This document shows positions 36,277 through 45,199 of a DNA stretch of 64,000 nucleotides, one piece after another (within the stretch, counting starts at the first letter, position 1; every line of letters starts with the position of its first letter). Source of the stretch: Parerythrobacter_A sp963799315. GTDB lineage: Bacteria; Pseudomonadota; Alphaproteobacteria; Sphingomonadales; Sphingomonadaceae. The DNA is taken from the NCBI GenBank assembly GCA_963799315.1, contig CAWCWP010000001.1:1364001-1428000 (forward strand), read 5' to 3'. The notes under the pieces were generated by a model that saw only the letters and a list, made by a program, of their open reading frames with translations, was not told where the DNA came from and ran no database searches. Position numbers and translations under genes: made by a program.

Positions 36277-37980
36277 ATGACGGCGCGCGCAGACACCAGT
36301 GCGGCGGCCTGTCGCAATGCCGCCGGGGCCGCTTTTAGCCAAGGCCAGGTCGCGCAAGGGGTGAGCCTGCTGCGCGATGGCATCGCCCGATGGCCGGATG
36401 ATGCGGCGTTCCAGAATAGCGCGGGCAACCTGTTGATGAAAGCGGGCGATCCTGCGGCGGCACTTGCGGCATTCGGGCGAGCGGTGATGCTGGTTCCCGC
36501 TTCGCTGGAATATGCGCTCAACGAAGCAATCGCGGCGAATGCTGCGGGCAAACCGCGACGGGCGCTGGAGGGGCTGGCGCGACACGAGGCGGCAGGGCGT
36601 TCTTCCGCACCCTATTGCTCAACGCGCGCGCTGGCGGCGCGCAGTATTGGCGACAAAACGCAGGCTGCGCTGTGGTATGATCGAGCGCTTGCACTCGATC
36701 CGAAACGCCCCAAAGCCCTGCATGGCCGCGCCCGTGTCGCGCTGGAGCGTGGGGAGAGCGATGCACTGGCCCGGTTCGATGCGGCGCTGGCAGTGAACAG
36801 CGGCGATGCCGACCTATGGCTCGGCCGGGCGCAGGCTCTGGACGAGGCAGGACGTCCGCACGAAGCGCGCGATTTGATGCGGCAGATCGTTGCGCAAGCA
36901 CCGCACTGGCTGGAGGGATTGCGTTTCCTCGCGCAGCTTCGGCTTGCGGCCGGCGAATCCGACTATGCGGATCACTATGCCGGAGCCTGCGCGCGGGTGC
37001 CGCAGGACCCGAACCTGCCGACAGCCTATGCCGGGCTGCTCGCGGCGAACAGGGACAACGCCGCCGCAGCGGATGTCGCGGCGGAGGCTGCGCGTCGGTT
37101 CGATAACACCGACCATTTCGCCATGCTCGAAGCGGTCTATGCCGGGGCCGCCGGAGAGACCGCGCGGGCCGCCGCGCTGCTGAAGCGGCTGGACATGACC
37201 GCGCCCGACCGTGCGCTGCACCTCGCCCGCCATCATTTGCGAACGGGCGACCCGACGCAAGCGGAAACAATCCTTGCACCATTGACCGAAAGCAAGACAG
37301 ATCAGGTGGAAGCGTGGGCACTGCGCGGACTGGTGTGGCGGTTGCTCGACGATCCGCGCGCGGCGTGGCTCCACGAACAGGATGGGCTGGTCCGGCAGAT
37401 GCCTTTGTACGATGCCGATGAGGTGCTGCCAGCGGCCATTGCAAAGCTTCACGCCCTGCACGACCGTGCTGCCTTTCCACTAGGGCAATCGCTGCGCGGC
37501 GGCACGCAGACTCGCGGCCTGCTGTTCGACCGGACGGCGCCGGAATTTGCGGCCCTGCGCGCGGCGATCCTTGCGACAATCGAGGATTACCGCGCCGCCC
37601 TGCCCGCTGCGGACCCCACACATCCGCTGCTGCGCCATCGCGATGCACCGCTGGACCTTGCGGGATCGTGGTCGGTCCGGCTGTCGGGCGGAAGCGACCA
37701 TCACGCGGCGCACATTCATCCGCAGGGGCTGTTATCCTCGGCGCTCTATTGCGAACGGCCTGACGCGACCCGCGACAGCGAAAAGCGCGAAGGCTGGCTC
37801 GAACTGGGCCGTCCCCCGCCCGATCTCGACCTGGCGCTGGAGCCGGTCACAGCGTTTCCGCCGACACCCGGCACGCTCGCGCTGTTTCCCAGCACGCTGT
37901 ATCACGGCACGCGCCCCTTCGCCGATGGCGGACGATTGACGGTGGCGTTCGATGTCGTGCGCAGGCACAACGCGGCATGA
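36277..37980 (+). CDS. TPR protein with C-terminal 2OG-Fe(II) oxygenase domain
   Basis: About 567 residues from ATG 36277. The first 400 residues are tetratricopeptide-like helical repeats (for example AGNLLMKAGDPAAALAAFGRA and LWYDRALALDPKRPKALHGR). The last 170 residues match the Fe(II)/2OG oxygenase family PF13759: SWSVRLSGGSDHHAAHIHPQG with the HxH-type iron site, GWLELGRP, and TLALFPSTLYHGTRPF followed by GRLTVAFDVV, giving the distal His and 2OG arginine. TPR units probably recruit a protein or peptide substrate. It starts 4 bases after the first oxygenase, and its stop overlaps the methyltransferase ATG. Intact. Confidence 0.82.
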   Translation: MTARADTSAAACRNAAGAAFSQGQVAQGVSLLRDGIARWPDDAAFQNSAGNLLMKAGDPAAALAAFGRAVMLVPASLEYALNEAIAANAAGKPRRALEGLARHEAAGRSSAPYCSTRALAARSIGDKTQAALWYDRALALDPKRPKALHGRARVALERGESDALARFDAALAVNSGDADLWLGRAQALDEAGRPHEARDLMRQIVAQAPHWLEGLRFLAQLRLAAGESDYADHYAGACARVPQDPNLPTAYAGLLAANRDNAAAADVAAEAARRFDNTDHFAMLEAVYAGAAGETARAAALLKRLDMTAPDRALHLARHHLRTGDPTQAETILAPLTESKTDQVEAWALRGLVWRLLDDPRAAWLHEQDGLVRQMPLYDADEVLPAAIAKLHALHDRAAFPLGQSLRGGTQTRGLLFDRTAPEFAALRAAILATIEDYRAALPAADPTHPLLRHRDAPLDLAGSWSVRLSGGSDHHAAHIHPQGLLSSALYCERPDATRDSEKREGWLELGRPPPDLDLALEPVTAFPPTPGTLALFPSTLYHGTRPFADGGRLTVAFDVVRRHNAA

Positions 37981-38900
37981 CCGAAGCAATATCCGACACA
38001 AAGCCCGACGCTTGGGGCGATTTCTGGAAAGACAACGCCCGCGGCGATGGCGGCGGGTGCCTGCCTGCCGCCTATCGCAGCATCAGCGACGCGCAGGCGC
38101 AGGCATGGTCCGGCTTTGCCGGCAGTCTGCCCGCAAAGGCGAGGGTGCTGGACCTGGCTACGGGCGATGGCCGTGTGATGGGCTGGATGTTGCGCGCGCG
38201 TCCGAAGGCCAAGCTGACCGGATGCGACCTTGCCCCCACCCTGCCCGAACCGCCACGCGGCACCAAGGTTCGCGCCGGGGTCGCGATGGAAAACCTGCCC
38301 TACCACGCCGACGCCTTCGATGCGGTCATCAGCCAGTTCGGCTTCGAATATGGCGATACGCAGCAAGTGGCGGCGGAACTGGCGCGCGTGCTGAAACCGG
38401 GTGGTCGTGCCGCACTGATTACCCACCGCGCCGACGGGCCGATCCTCGCGCACAACCTTGCACGCCGGACGCAGCTGCAATGGGCGCTGGAAGAGCGCGG
38501 CGTCGTGAAGATTGCGAAGAAGAGCCTGCCGCTGAAGCAGGCCGGTATCGTCAGCGTACCCGACGCGATTGTCCAGGCGGTCCGCGATGGCGCGCAGCAA
38601 TTCGGGCCGGAATCGGCCGCTTGGGAAATATCGGAGGCCGTGCGCCAGACGCTGGTACTGGGCGCGCGCGACAATGCCGCCAACCTCGCCGCAATGCTCG
38701 ATATGATCGCGGCCAAGGCGGCGAATGAGCTTGGCCGGATCGCGTCGCTCGAAGCGGCGTGCTGCAGAACGCAGGATGACACAGCTTTCAAGGCTGCGAT
38801 CTTAATGGGTGGGTTGGTCGAAACGAACTGTGCGCCGCTGACGACCGGTAGCGACACCACCCCGTTTGCCGATCTACGATACCTGCAACACGCGGACTGA
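37977..38900 (+). CDS. SAM-dependent methyltransferase
   Basis: Class I methyltransferase of 307 residues. The SAM-binding motif I is VLDLATGDGRVMGWML, followed by LTGCDLAPTLPEPP and the post-motif ENLPYHADAFDAVISQFGFEYGD, typical of the UbiE/Methyltransf_11 type, with VLKPGGRAALITHRADG as motif III. The C-terminal 150 residues are helical with no family I know. It overlaps the TPR-oxygenase stop by 4 bases (ATGA), so it is translationally coupled. The target of methylation is unknown; pairing with two oxygenases hints at successive modification of one substrate, which is inference. Intact. Confidence 0.85.
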   Translation: MTEAISDTKPDAWGDFWKDNARGDGGGCLPAAYRSISDAQAQAWSGFAGSLPAKARVLDLATGDGRVMGWMLRARPKAKLTGCDLAPTLPEPPRGTKVRAGVAMENLPYHADAFDAVISQFGFEYGDTQQVAAELARVLKPGGRAALITHRADGPILAHNLARRTQLQWALEERGVVKIAKKSLPLKQAGIVSVPDAIVQAVRDGAQQFGPESAAWEISEAVRQTLVLGARDNAANLAAMLDMIAAKAANELGRIASLEAACCRTQDDTAFKAAILMGGLVETNCAPLTTGSDTTPFADLRYLQHAD

Positions 38901-39086
38901 TTATTCGCTCGCTCGTGGCGGGTAAGATCCCTCACTTCAGAGGGAAAAATTGGGACGCCGCGCCGGTTTTGGCCCAAGCAGTCCCGGTGTTTCTGTCACT
39001 GGTACTGTGATTTCGCCGACGCTGATCGCCGAGGCATCACATTCTGGCGTCGAGTAGCCGCTACTCCCCTGAACTGCAGACAAAGA

Positions 39087-39120
39087 AAAGGCGGCGAACC
39101 CTTGCAGGTTCGCCGCCTTT
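39087..39120 (-). terminator. Rho-independent terminator after the first TonB receptor
   Basis: A perfect 14-bp stem AAAGGCGGCGAACC / GGTTCGCCGCCTTT with loop cttgca, followed on the minus strand by cttttctttg. It lies 25 bases past the receptor stop at 39145. In the plus direction it also ends with tttcttacg, so it may stop both transcripts. The remaining bases from 38901 to 39086 show no gene. Confidence 0.85.
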
Positions 39121-39144
39121 CTTACGCATACTGCGCAGTCGGTA

Positions 39145-42081
39145 TTAGAACGAGAGGTTCACCGATGCGAAGAAGTCGCGACCCAGAACGTCGTAGGTGC
39201 TGGGGTAGGTGTTGGACTGCTCGGCATTGTTGAAATCGCCCAGCAGCAGCGAGTTGGTGTCGTTGATGACCTGACCGGCGGCGTTGAATTCCGGCGTGGA
39301 AGGCAACGTGTCGAACAGGTTGTTGACACCGACTGCGAACGTCAGGCGCTCCGATGCAGCGAACGAGAAGGTGAGGTCGATGAGGTCGTAGGCGCTGATG
39401 CGCTCCACGATGTAATCGACGCCATCATCATCATCCTCGACACCCGACAGGTGACGCCAGCGGATCGACGTGGTCAGCGGACCGTCGCGGAACGATGCAC
39501 GCGACGTCCACTTGAACGACGGTGTCGGCTCGCCGCAGGTCAGGCCGAATTCGCCGGCACATGTCACGATCTCATCGGGATTAAGCTGATCTGGACGCGT
39601 GTCGGACGTTTCAGTCCACGTACCCAGGAACGACAGGTTCAGTTGCTGCTCGCCCGTGTCGGTCAGGAGGGAGAACGGAACGGTCAGCGAATAGCTCGCT
39701 TCGAGATCGATACCCGAGACGGCGAATTCGGCGATGTTCGCGCTACCCAGCGTCGGCGGGTTAGCCCGACCGAACGCACCCTGCTGGTCACGAGTACCTC
39801 GGAAACCGGCACACTGCGGTGAAGCAAGATCCTGCGCCACGTTGAAGCAAAGGTCCAATGCCTGCTGCAACGAGATCGTAGTGATCGCGTCTTCGATCGT
39901 GATGTCGAAGTAATCGGCCGTCAGCGTGAACCCAGGGAAGAAAGACGGCTGCAGAATTACACCGAAGGTGTAGCTGTCCGCCGTCTCTTCGCCGAGGTTC
40001 GGGTTGCCGCCGAACAACGCAGCGATCTGCCCGTCGGGCTGGAGAACGGTGTTGTTCCCGATATTCCCCGCAGGGACGCCGTTTGCAAGACACAGAGCCA
40101 GAAGCGCGCCGGTCGGAACCGGGCCACCACCAGCACCGTCACCCGCACAAGGATCGTTCGCACCGGGGAAACCGATGGCCGTTCCCTGGAACAGCTCGTT
40201 CACGTTCGGCGCACGAACGGCGCGCTGATACTGACCGCGGAACGTGATGTCCTCGATCGGCTGAACCTGAACACCGCCGGCATAGGTGAACACGCCACCC
40301 ACGTTATCGAGCGAGTAATCCGAATAGCGCACAGCGCCGTTCAGTTCGACGCGGAAACCGCTTTCGGTTTCAAACGGGACGTTCAGTTCGCCGAACACTT
40401 CCTTGACGTTGTAACCGCCTTCGGTCGGGTTACCGGCGTTGAAACCGGCCACGTCGCCCGATGCCAAGAATTCGTCCGGGATGAAGCGCGAGGACACACC
40501 GCGGCGTTCCGCACCGATGGCGAAACCGACCGGCTCGGCGGAACCCAGCGCGAAATCGCCGAACGAGCCAGAAATGGCACCCGACACGACTTCGATCGTG
40601 GAGATATCGCCGTTCTGCGCCTGAATGCGGAACACGTCGACATCGTCCGGCGTCAGAGTACCGGCACCGAAGATGTTGATCTGGTTCGCGCCGGTACCAT
40701 TGATTGCAGCAGTGAAGCGCGAAACGGATGCGTTACCCTGCTGGATGTTGGCGTTTCGGGTACGCGAGAACATGTAGTATGCATCATACTGCAGGTACTC
40801 GGTGATGTCACCGCGTGCACCGGCGAGAACGCGGAAGGCGTTACGCTCGTCGAGGTTGCGACGGCCACCGGCCTCTTCCAGACGACGACGGACCTGAACG
40901 TTCACGAGGCCATCATTGGCCTGATCACCGGTTTCGGTCGTGTCGAGCTGACGGAACTGCGCTTCGGTCTGGGCATTGATGAACCCGTTTGCGACCAGCG
41001 AGTTGATGTCGAGGAAAGTGTTCACGAGGATCGGCGTCGGTGCCAGCTCGGAATCGACCCGGTTGTTGGAGTAAGCAACTTCCGAATACAGTTCGAGGGC
41101 AGGCGACACTTCGTAGCTAGCGTTACCGCCGAGCAGGTAGCGTTCCTGCGGCAGCTGCAGGTAGTTGACCGGCGCGTAGTTGTAGAAATCGCCGGGCGTC
41201 CGGTAATCGCGCAGGTCACCCGGCGAGCCGAAGATCGCGAGGTTGTTGCTGATGCCAAACGACGTGCCGGTGTTGTCGCCATTACCCTGATAGGTAAGGC
41301 GCGTTTCCGGCGGAAGCGAGGAACCGAGCTGCTGGAGCGGAGTGCCGCCAAGTGCGAAGTTCGAGAACGTGCGATCGCCCTGGAAGATGTCTTCGCGATT
41401 GTAGTACTCACCGTAAACGGTGACGTTACCGCGCGTATCGGCGAAGGATGTGCCGATGGCACCGTTCACCTGGTAGCGCGCGCCGTCGCCGTCCTGGGTC
41501 AGCGAATACTGGCCGCCAAGCTCGACGCCTTCGACTTCGCGAAGGCGAAAATCGACGACACCAGCAAGCGCATCCGAACCGTACACGGCCGAAGCACCAC
41601 CGGTCACAACGTTAACCGACTCCAGCATGAACTGTGGAATGGTGTTGAGGTCGGTAATCTGGTTGGTGTCGTAGGACATCCAGCGGCGACCGTTGACCAG
41701 CAGCAGGTTGCGCGTCGCGCCAAGACCGCGAAGGTTCAGCGAAGCGGTGCCGTTGCCGGGATTGTTGGAGAAGGACGTGGTGCCCGGAACAACCTGCGGC
41801 AGCGTGTTGATCACGTTCTCGACGTTGACCGTACCCGACAGTTGGAATTCTTCGGAATTGACGACGGCGACCGGCGCCGCCGTTTCGACGTTGCGACGCT
41901 GGATGCGCGAACCGGTGATGACAATGAATTCGCCGGTGTCGTTGTCAGGCAGGGCCTGCGTGCCGGGCTCGTTCGGCATGTCGGGCTGCGGTTGGTTTTG
42001 TGCATGCGCGGGCGCAGCAAAGGCAATACCGGCCATTACGGTGCCAGCGAGAAGTGCCGACTTGTTGAAACGGTTGGACAT
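39145..42081 (-). CDS. TonB-dependent receptor (large SusC-like sphingomonad type)
   Basis: Outer-membrane active transporter of 978 residues. Start ATG 42079-42081 (MSNRFNKSALLAGTVMAGIAFAAPAHAQ) gives a signal peptide and has AAGGGG 7-12 bases upstream. TonB-box-like EFIVITGSRIQRR is near residue 50; the plug runs through VENVINTLPQVVPGTTSFSN, TASLNLRGLGATRNLLLVNGRR and GGASAVYGSDALAGVVDF. The beta-barrel occupies about residues 190-978 with VRYSDYSL, QYQRAVRAPNVNELF and the C-terminal ...GRDFFASVNLSF ending in phenylalanine. The substrate is unknown; the family imports siderophores, glycans or peptides. Intact. Confidence 0.93.
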   Translation of the reverse strand: MSNRFNKSALLAGTVMAGIAFAAPAHAQNQPQPDMPNEPGTQALPDNDTGEFIVITGSRIQRRNVETAAPVAVVNSEEFQLSGTVNVENVINTLPQVVPGTTSFSNNPGNGTASLNLRGLGATRNLLLVNGRRWMSYDTNQITDLNTIPQFMLESVNVVTGGASAVYGSDALAGVVDFRLREVEGVELGGQYSLTQDGDGARYQVNGAIGTSFADTRGNVTVYGEYYNREDIFQGDRTFSNFALGGTPLQQLGSSLPPETRLTYQGNGDNTGTSFGISNNLAIFGSPGDLRDYRTPGDFYNYAPVNYLQLPQERYLLGGNASYEVSPALELYSEVAYSNNRVDSELAPTPILVNTFLDINSLVANGFINAQTEAQFRQLDTTETGDQANDGLVNVQVRRRLEEAGGRRNLDERNAFRVLAGARGDITEYLQYDAYYMFSRTRNANIQQGNASVSRFTAAINGTGANQINIFGAGTLTPDDVDVFRIQAQNGDISTIEVVSGAISGSFGDFALGSAEPVGFAIGAERRGVSSRFIPDEFLASGDVAGFNAGNPTEGGYNVKEVFGELNVPFETESGFRVELNGAVRYSDYSLDNVGGVFTYAGGVQVQPIEDITFRGQYQRAVRAPNVNELFQGTAIGFPGANDPCAGDGAGGGPVPTGALLALCLANGVPAGNIGNNTVLQPDGQIAALFGGNPNLGEETADSYTFGVILQPSFFPGFTLTADYFDITIEDAITTISLQQALDLCFNVAQDLASPQCAGFRGTRDQQGAFGRANPPTLGSANIAEFAVSGIDLEASYSLTVPFSLLTDTGEQQLNLSFLGTWTETSDTRPDQLNPDEIVTCAGEFGLTCGEPTPSFKWTSRASFRDGPLTTSIRWRHLSGVEDDDDGVDYIVERISAYDLIDLTFSFAASERLTFAVGVNNLFDTLPSTPEFNAAGQVINDTNSLLLGDFNNAEQSNTYPSTYDVLGRDFFASVNLSF

Positions 42082-42396
42082 TTCGTTCCCCTTGAGGAGG
42101 GCTGCCGAAATTGGCGCACCCTGATCTGTTGAAATTGCACGGGCGCATTGCCCGGATTGGCAGCGTCTAACGGAAGCGGCGGGCATTTCGCAATCGCACA
42201 ATCGGTATGTGGCTAGGGAAAGTCAGAACTGTGGCATACAGGTTACAGTACGTTTGCCGCTGGCGCGACAGGCTGGTGCATCCGTCTTGGCCCGCCGCGC
42301 CTGCTGTGGCATTCATGCGGCAATCGTTACGACACAGTCGGCCCTTCGCGGGTCGCACCAAGCCTGTATCCGACAGGTCCATACCGGAGAATTGCA
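42082..42396. other. Divergent intergenic region between receptor and small periplasmic protein
   Basis: A 315-bp spacer with starts on both sides, so it must hold two promoters. I see no gene in it. The ribosome-binding sites are at the edges (AAGGGG before the receptor, GGAG before the plus-strand gene); I could not pick clear -35/-10 pairs. Confidence 0.5.
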
Positions 42397-42960
42397 ATGC
42401 CTTACGACCTCCTGCGCATCGCCCCGCTCGCACTCGGTGCTGCCCTGTTTACCGCCGCCGCGCCGGCAGTCGCGCAACCCGCTGTGCCTGCCGCACCTGC
42501 GCCAGAAACGCAGGGCAATTATCTCGAAGGGCTGAAATCATGCCAGGCCATTGCCGACGATACCGAACGGCTCGCCTGTTACGATCGCTCCGTTGGCCGG
42601 GTGGTCAGCGCGACCGAGGAAGGCGAAGTCCGGCTGGTGGACAGCGAGGACGTGCGCAAGACGCGGCGGCGACTGTTCGGATTTTCGATGCCCGATATCG
42701 GATTGTTCGGGAACGATGATGACGAAAACGACAAGCCGCTGGAGCTGCTGCAATCGACCATAACCAGCGTGCGTTATAACCGCCGCGAAGTGGTGTTCAC
42801 GATTGCGGAAGGCGACGCAGTATGGCGGATAGCCAGCGCGCCACCGCGGCTGGGACGCATCAAGGTCGGCGACAGCGTGGAATTCAAGCGCGCCTCACTC
42901 GGCAGCTATTTCATCCGCGTCAACGGGCGGATGGGCGTAAAAGGGCGTCGTGTGGAATAG
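42397..42960 (+). CDS. Hypothetical secreted protein with CxxI..RLxCYD motif
   Basis: 187 residues beginning MPYDLLRIAPLALGAALFTAAAPAVAQP, a signal peptide. The mature N-terminus has CQAIADDTERLACYDRSVGRV; this spacing of two cysteines around RLACYD is seen in many small secreted proteobacterial proteins, including T6SS-associated VasI-like ones, and may form a disulfide. The C-terminal 80 residues look like a small beta domain (ITSVRYNRREVVFTIAEGDAVW, VGDSVEFKRASLGSYFIRVNG). No named function. GGAG precedes ATG 42397. It is convergent with the S9 peptidase and shares its terminator. Confidence 0.8.
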   Translation: MPYDLLRIAPLALGAALFTAAAPAVAQPAVPAAPAPETQGNYLEGLKSCQAIADDTERLACYDRSVGRVVSATEEGEVRLVDSEDVRKTRRRLFGFSMPDIGLFGNDDDENDKPLELLQSTITSVRYNRREVVFTIAEGDAVWRIASAPPRLGRIKVGDSVEFKRASLGSYFIRVNGRMGVKGRRVE

Positions 42961-43004
42961 CTAACCCTTGCGGACCCTGCTGCAACGCGGACGCGCACAA
43001 TACG

Positions 43005-43042
43005 AAAAAGGCCCGCCTGTCGCATGACAGGCGGGCCTTTTT
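43005..43042. terminator. Bidirectional terminator between small protein and S9 peptidase
   Basis: A long perfect stem AAAAAGGCCCGCCTGTC / GACAGGCGGGCCTTTTT with loop gcat. T-runs follow in both directions, so it serves the plus-strand gene ending at 42960 and the minus-strand peptidase ending at 43061. Confidence 0.92.
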
Positions 43043-43060
43043 ATTCTGTCGGCGTGTGAT

Positions 43061-45085
43061 TTACAGCCCGTCGGGGCCGCAATCATTGGCCAGGAAGTCG
43101 AGCATCTTGGTGTAGAACTGCTCCTGATGATTATACATCAGCGTGCGCGAGAAGTGGTCGGCACCTTCCAGCAGGAGATATTGCGCATCCTTGCCGTTGC
43201 GCTCCATTTCCTTCTTGTAATCGTCATAGTTGAACCGCAGCACGCGCGCATCGACATCGCCATGCACCATCAGCAGCGGGATGTTAGCCTTTGCGACTTC
43301 CTTGATCGGATTGATCGTGGTCATACCGCGATTGCGACCCCACTCGTCGAGCGGCTTCGGCGAACCGGTGCCCTTGCGCTTGAAGTAGACCTTCTCCGCA
43401 TCTGCCACAGCTGCACCCGCAATGGCACACTGGTAGATATTGTTTTCGCGGCTAGTGGCGACCAGCGCGGCATATCCACCGTAGGACCAACCGAACATCG
43501 CCATCCGGTCCGGATCGGCCAAGCCTTCCTTCACGAGGTAAAGCGCGCCGTCGTCCTTGTCGTCCTGCATGGCCAAACCATGCTGGCCGTTGGCACTATC
43601 GAAGTGATCCTGGCCCCAGCCGACCGACATGCGATACTGTGGCTGCAGCACCATGTAGCCGTTATTGGCCAGCAACTGGCCCCATTCGTCGTAGCTGATG
43701 ACTTCGTTCACATGCGGGCCGCCATGCGGCAGCACCACCAGCGGGAACGGACCCTCACCCTTGGGCATGGTCACATAGCCGGGGATCATGCGACCGTCGC
43801 GGGCGGGATATTTGATGAACTTGACGTCGGACAGCTGATCCGCCGGAAGCAGCGGATTGCGGCTGCCGATCTTGGTCATTTTGCTGTCCTTGACCAGCCA
43901 CCACGAGCCGGGATCGCGCGGACCGCGATTGCTGACGATCATCGTATTGCCGTCACGCGAACGGCTGCTGATGCTGACCTGATGCGCGTTGGGAATCTGC
44001 GCTTCGAGGTTTTTGTACAGCGCCTTTTCAGTCTCGTCGAACCATTCGCGCTCGTACTTCTCGCCCGAATAGATCGCAGCGACCAAGGATGTGTCGCCGG
44101 CCCACTGCATCGAGCTTTGCTGAATGCCGAGGATGTCCGCAGTGTCATTTCCGTACAGCTTCTTGCCCAGCTTGCCGGTGTTGAAGTCGAACTCGTACAG
44201 CGCGGCCTTGTCGCCATCGGGATTGTCGATGATATAGCCGGTGTTCGGGTCACCTTGCTTGAAACCCTGGAACCCGTGCACGCCGCCGAGGACGCGATAG
44301 AGGTTGGCCTTCTCGTCCAGGTCGTAGGTCATGCCGTCGACGCGGGTCCATGATCCGTCACCAGGCTTGCGGTAGAAAAACCGTTGCTCGCTGGAGTTGG
44401 GATCGTAGGTTCCGGTGAAGCGCGGATTGCCTTCGTTATCGAAGCTCGCTTGCGGATAGGTATCGTTGCCCTTGAGCACGAGCGAGTTGCGACCGGTCTT
44501 CAAGTTGAACTTGAAATAGGACCGTGGACGGAACGCCGCAAACGGATCGATCCCCGTGCCGCCACCATCATTGGCGAGCACGCTTTCGACAAGAACGTTA
44601 TCGGGGTCGTTCGGCAGGACATTCACGATGCCGAACTGTCCCGCCACTTCGGCAAACTTCTTGGTACGGACATTGAAGGAGAACGCCTTGTAATCGCGCA
44701 CATCCTCTTCCGGCCCCTTCACCGTCTTGCGGTTGACCTGCCACGCGGTACCGAAAAGCGTGTCATCGTTGACCCAGCTTGCGCTGAGCAGCTCCATCGG
44801 GTCGGCATTTGTGCGAATGGGCTTCTTCTGGAGGTTCTCGGTCTCGTATATCTCCATGACATACTCGCCCTCTTTGCTCTCCAGCTTCATCAGCATGAGA
44901 TACTTGCCGCTGGGCGAAATCTGGACGGTGGGCATTACGTCGCGCAGCGCCCAGGCTTCGATCGCGATGGGGCTGGCATCGGTCGTCGCCGCTTGCGCGA
45001 CGGCGGGCTGGGATGTGGTGGAGGCCATGCCGACTGCCAGTGCGGCAGCGGAGGCGGCGAGGAGGGTGGATTTCATGATGTTCAT
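43061..45085 (-). CDS. S9 family peptidase (prolyl oligopeptidase-like), secreted
   Basis: Periplasmic serine peptidase of 674 residues with a signal peptide (MNIMKSTLLAASAAALAVG...AVAQA). Residues about 45-420 form a beta-propeller-like region; the C-terminal alpha/beta-hydrolase has the nucleophile in MAMFGWSYGGYAAL, the aspartate in LLMVHGDVDARVL and the histidine in LEGADHFSRTL. LPHGGPHVNEV is the usual oxyanion segment. ATG 45085 has AGGG upstream; the M three codons later is an alternative. It follows the larger TonB receptor in the same direction with a terminator between; such pairs often import and break down peptides. Intact. Confidence 0.92.
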   Translation of the reverse strand: MNIMKSTLLAASAAALAVGMASTTSQPAVAQAATTDASPIAIEAWALRDVMPTVQISPSGKYLMLMKLESKEGEYVMEIYETENLQKKPIRTNADPMELLSASWVNDDTLFGTAWQVNRKTVKGPEEDVRDYKAFSFNVRTKKFAEVAGQFGIVNVLPNDPDNVLVESVLANDGGGTGIDPFAAFRPRSYFKFNLKTGRNSLVLKGNDTYPQASFDNEGNPRFTGTYDPNSSEQRFFYRKPGDGSWTRVDGMTYDLDEKANLYRVLGGVHGFQGFKQGDPNTGYIIDNPDGDKAALYEFDFNTGKLGKKLYGNDTADILGIQQSSMQWAGDTSLVAAIYSGEKYEREWFDETEKALYKNLEAQIPNAHQVSISSRSRDGNTMIVSNRGPRDPGSWWLVKDSKMTKIGSRNPLLPADQLSDVKFIKYPARDGRMIPGYVTMPKGEGPFPLVVLPHGGPHVNEVISYDEWGQLLANNGYMVLQPQYRMSVGWGQDHFDSANGQHGLAMQDDKDDGALYLVKEGLADPDRMAMFGWSYGGYAALVATSRENNIYQCAIAGAAVADAEKVYFKRKGTGSPKPLDEWGRNRGMTTINPIKEVAKANIPLLMVHGDVDARVLRFNYDDYKKEMERNGKDAQYLLLEGADHFSRTLMYNHQEQFYTKMLDFLANDCGPDGL

Positions 45086-45128
45086 GTTGCGATCCCTATA
45101 ATATCGTTGCTGAATGGTGCCTTAGCAC

Positions 45129-45168
45129 AAAAAAGGCCCCGCAACCAAATCCGGTTACGGGGCCTTTT
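45129..45168 (-). terminator. Rho-independent terminator after the second TonB receptor
   Basis: Stem AAAAGGCCCCGCAACC / GGTTACGGGGCCTTTT with one mismatch and a short loop, followed on the minus strand by TTTTTTgtgc. It lies about 30 bases past the receptor stop at 45200 and 44 bases before the S9 peptidase start. Confidence 0.88.
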
Positions 45169-45199
45169 CGTCATGGCAGGACTGATGCCGTCACCGGGG

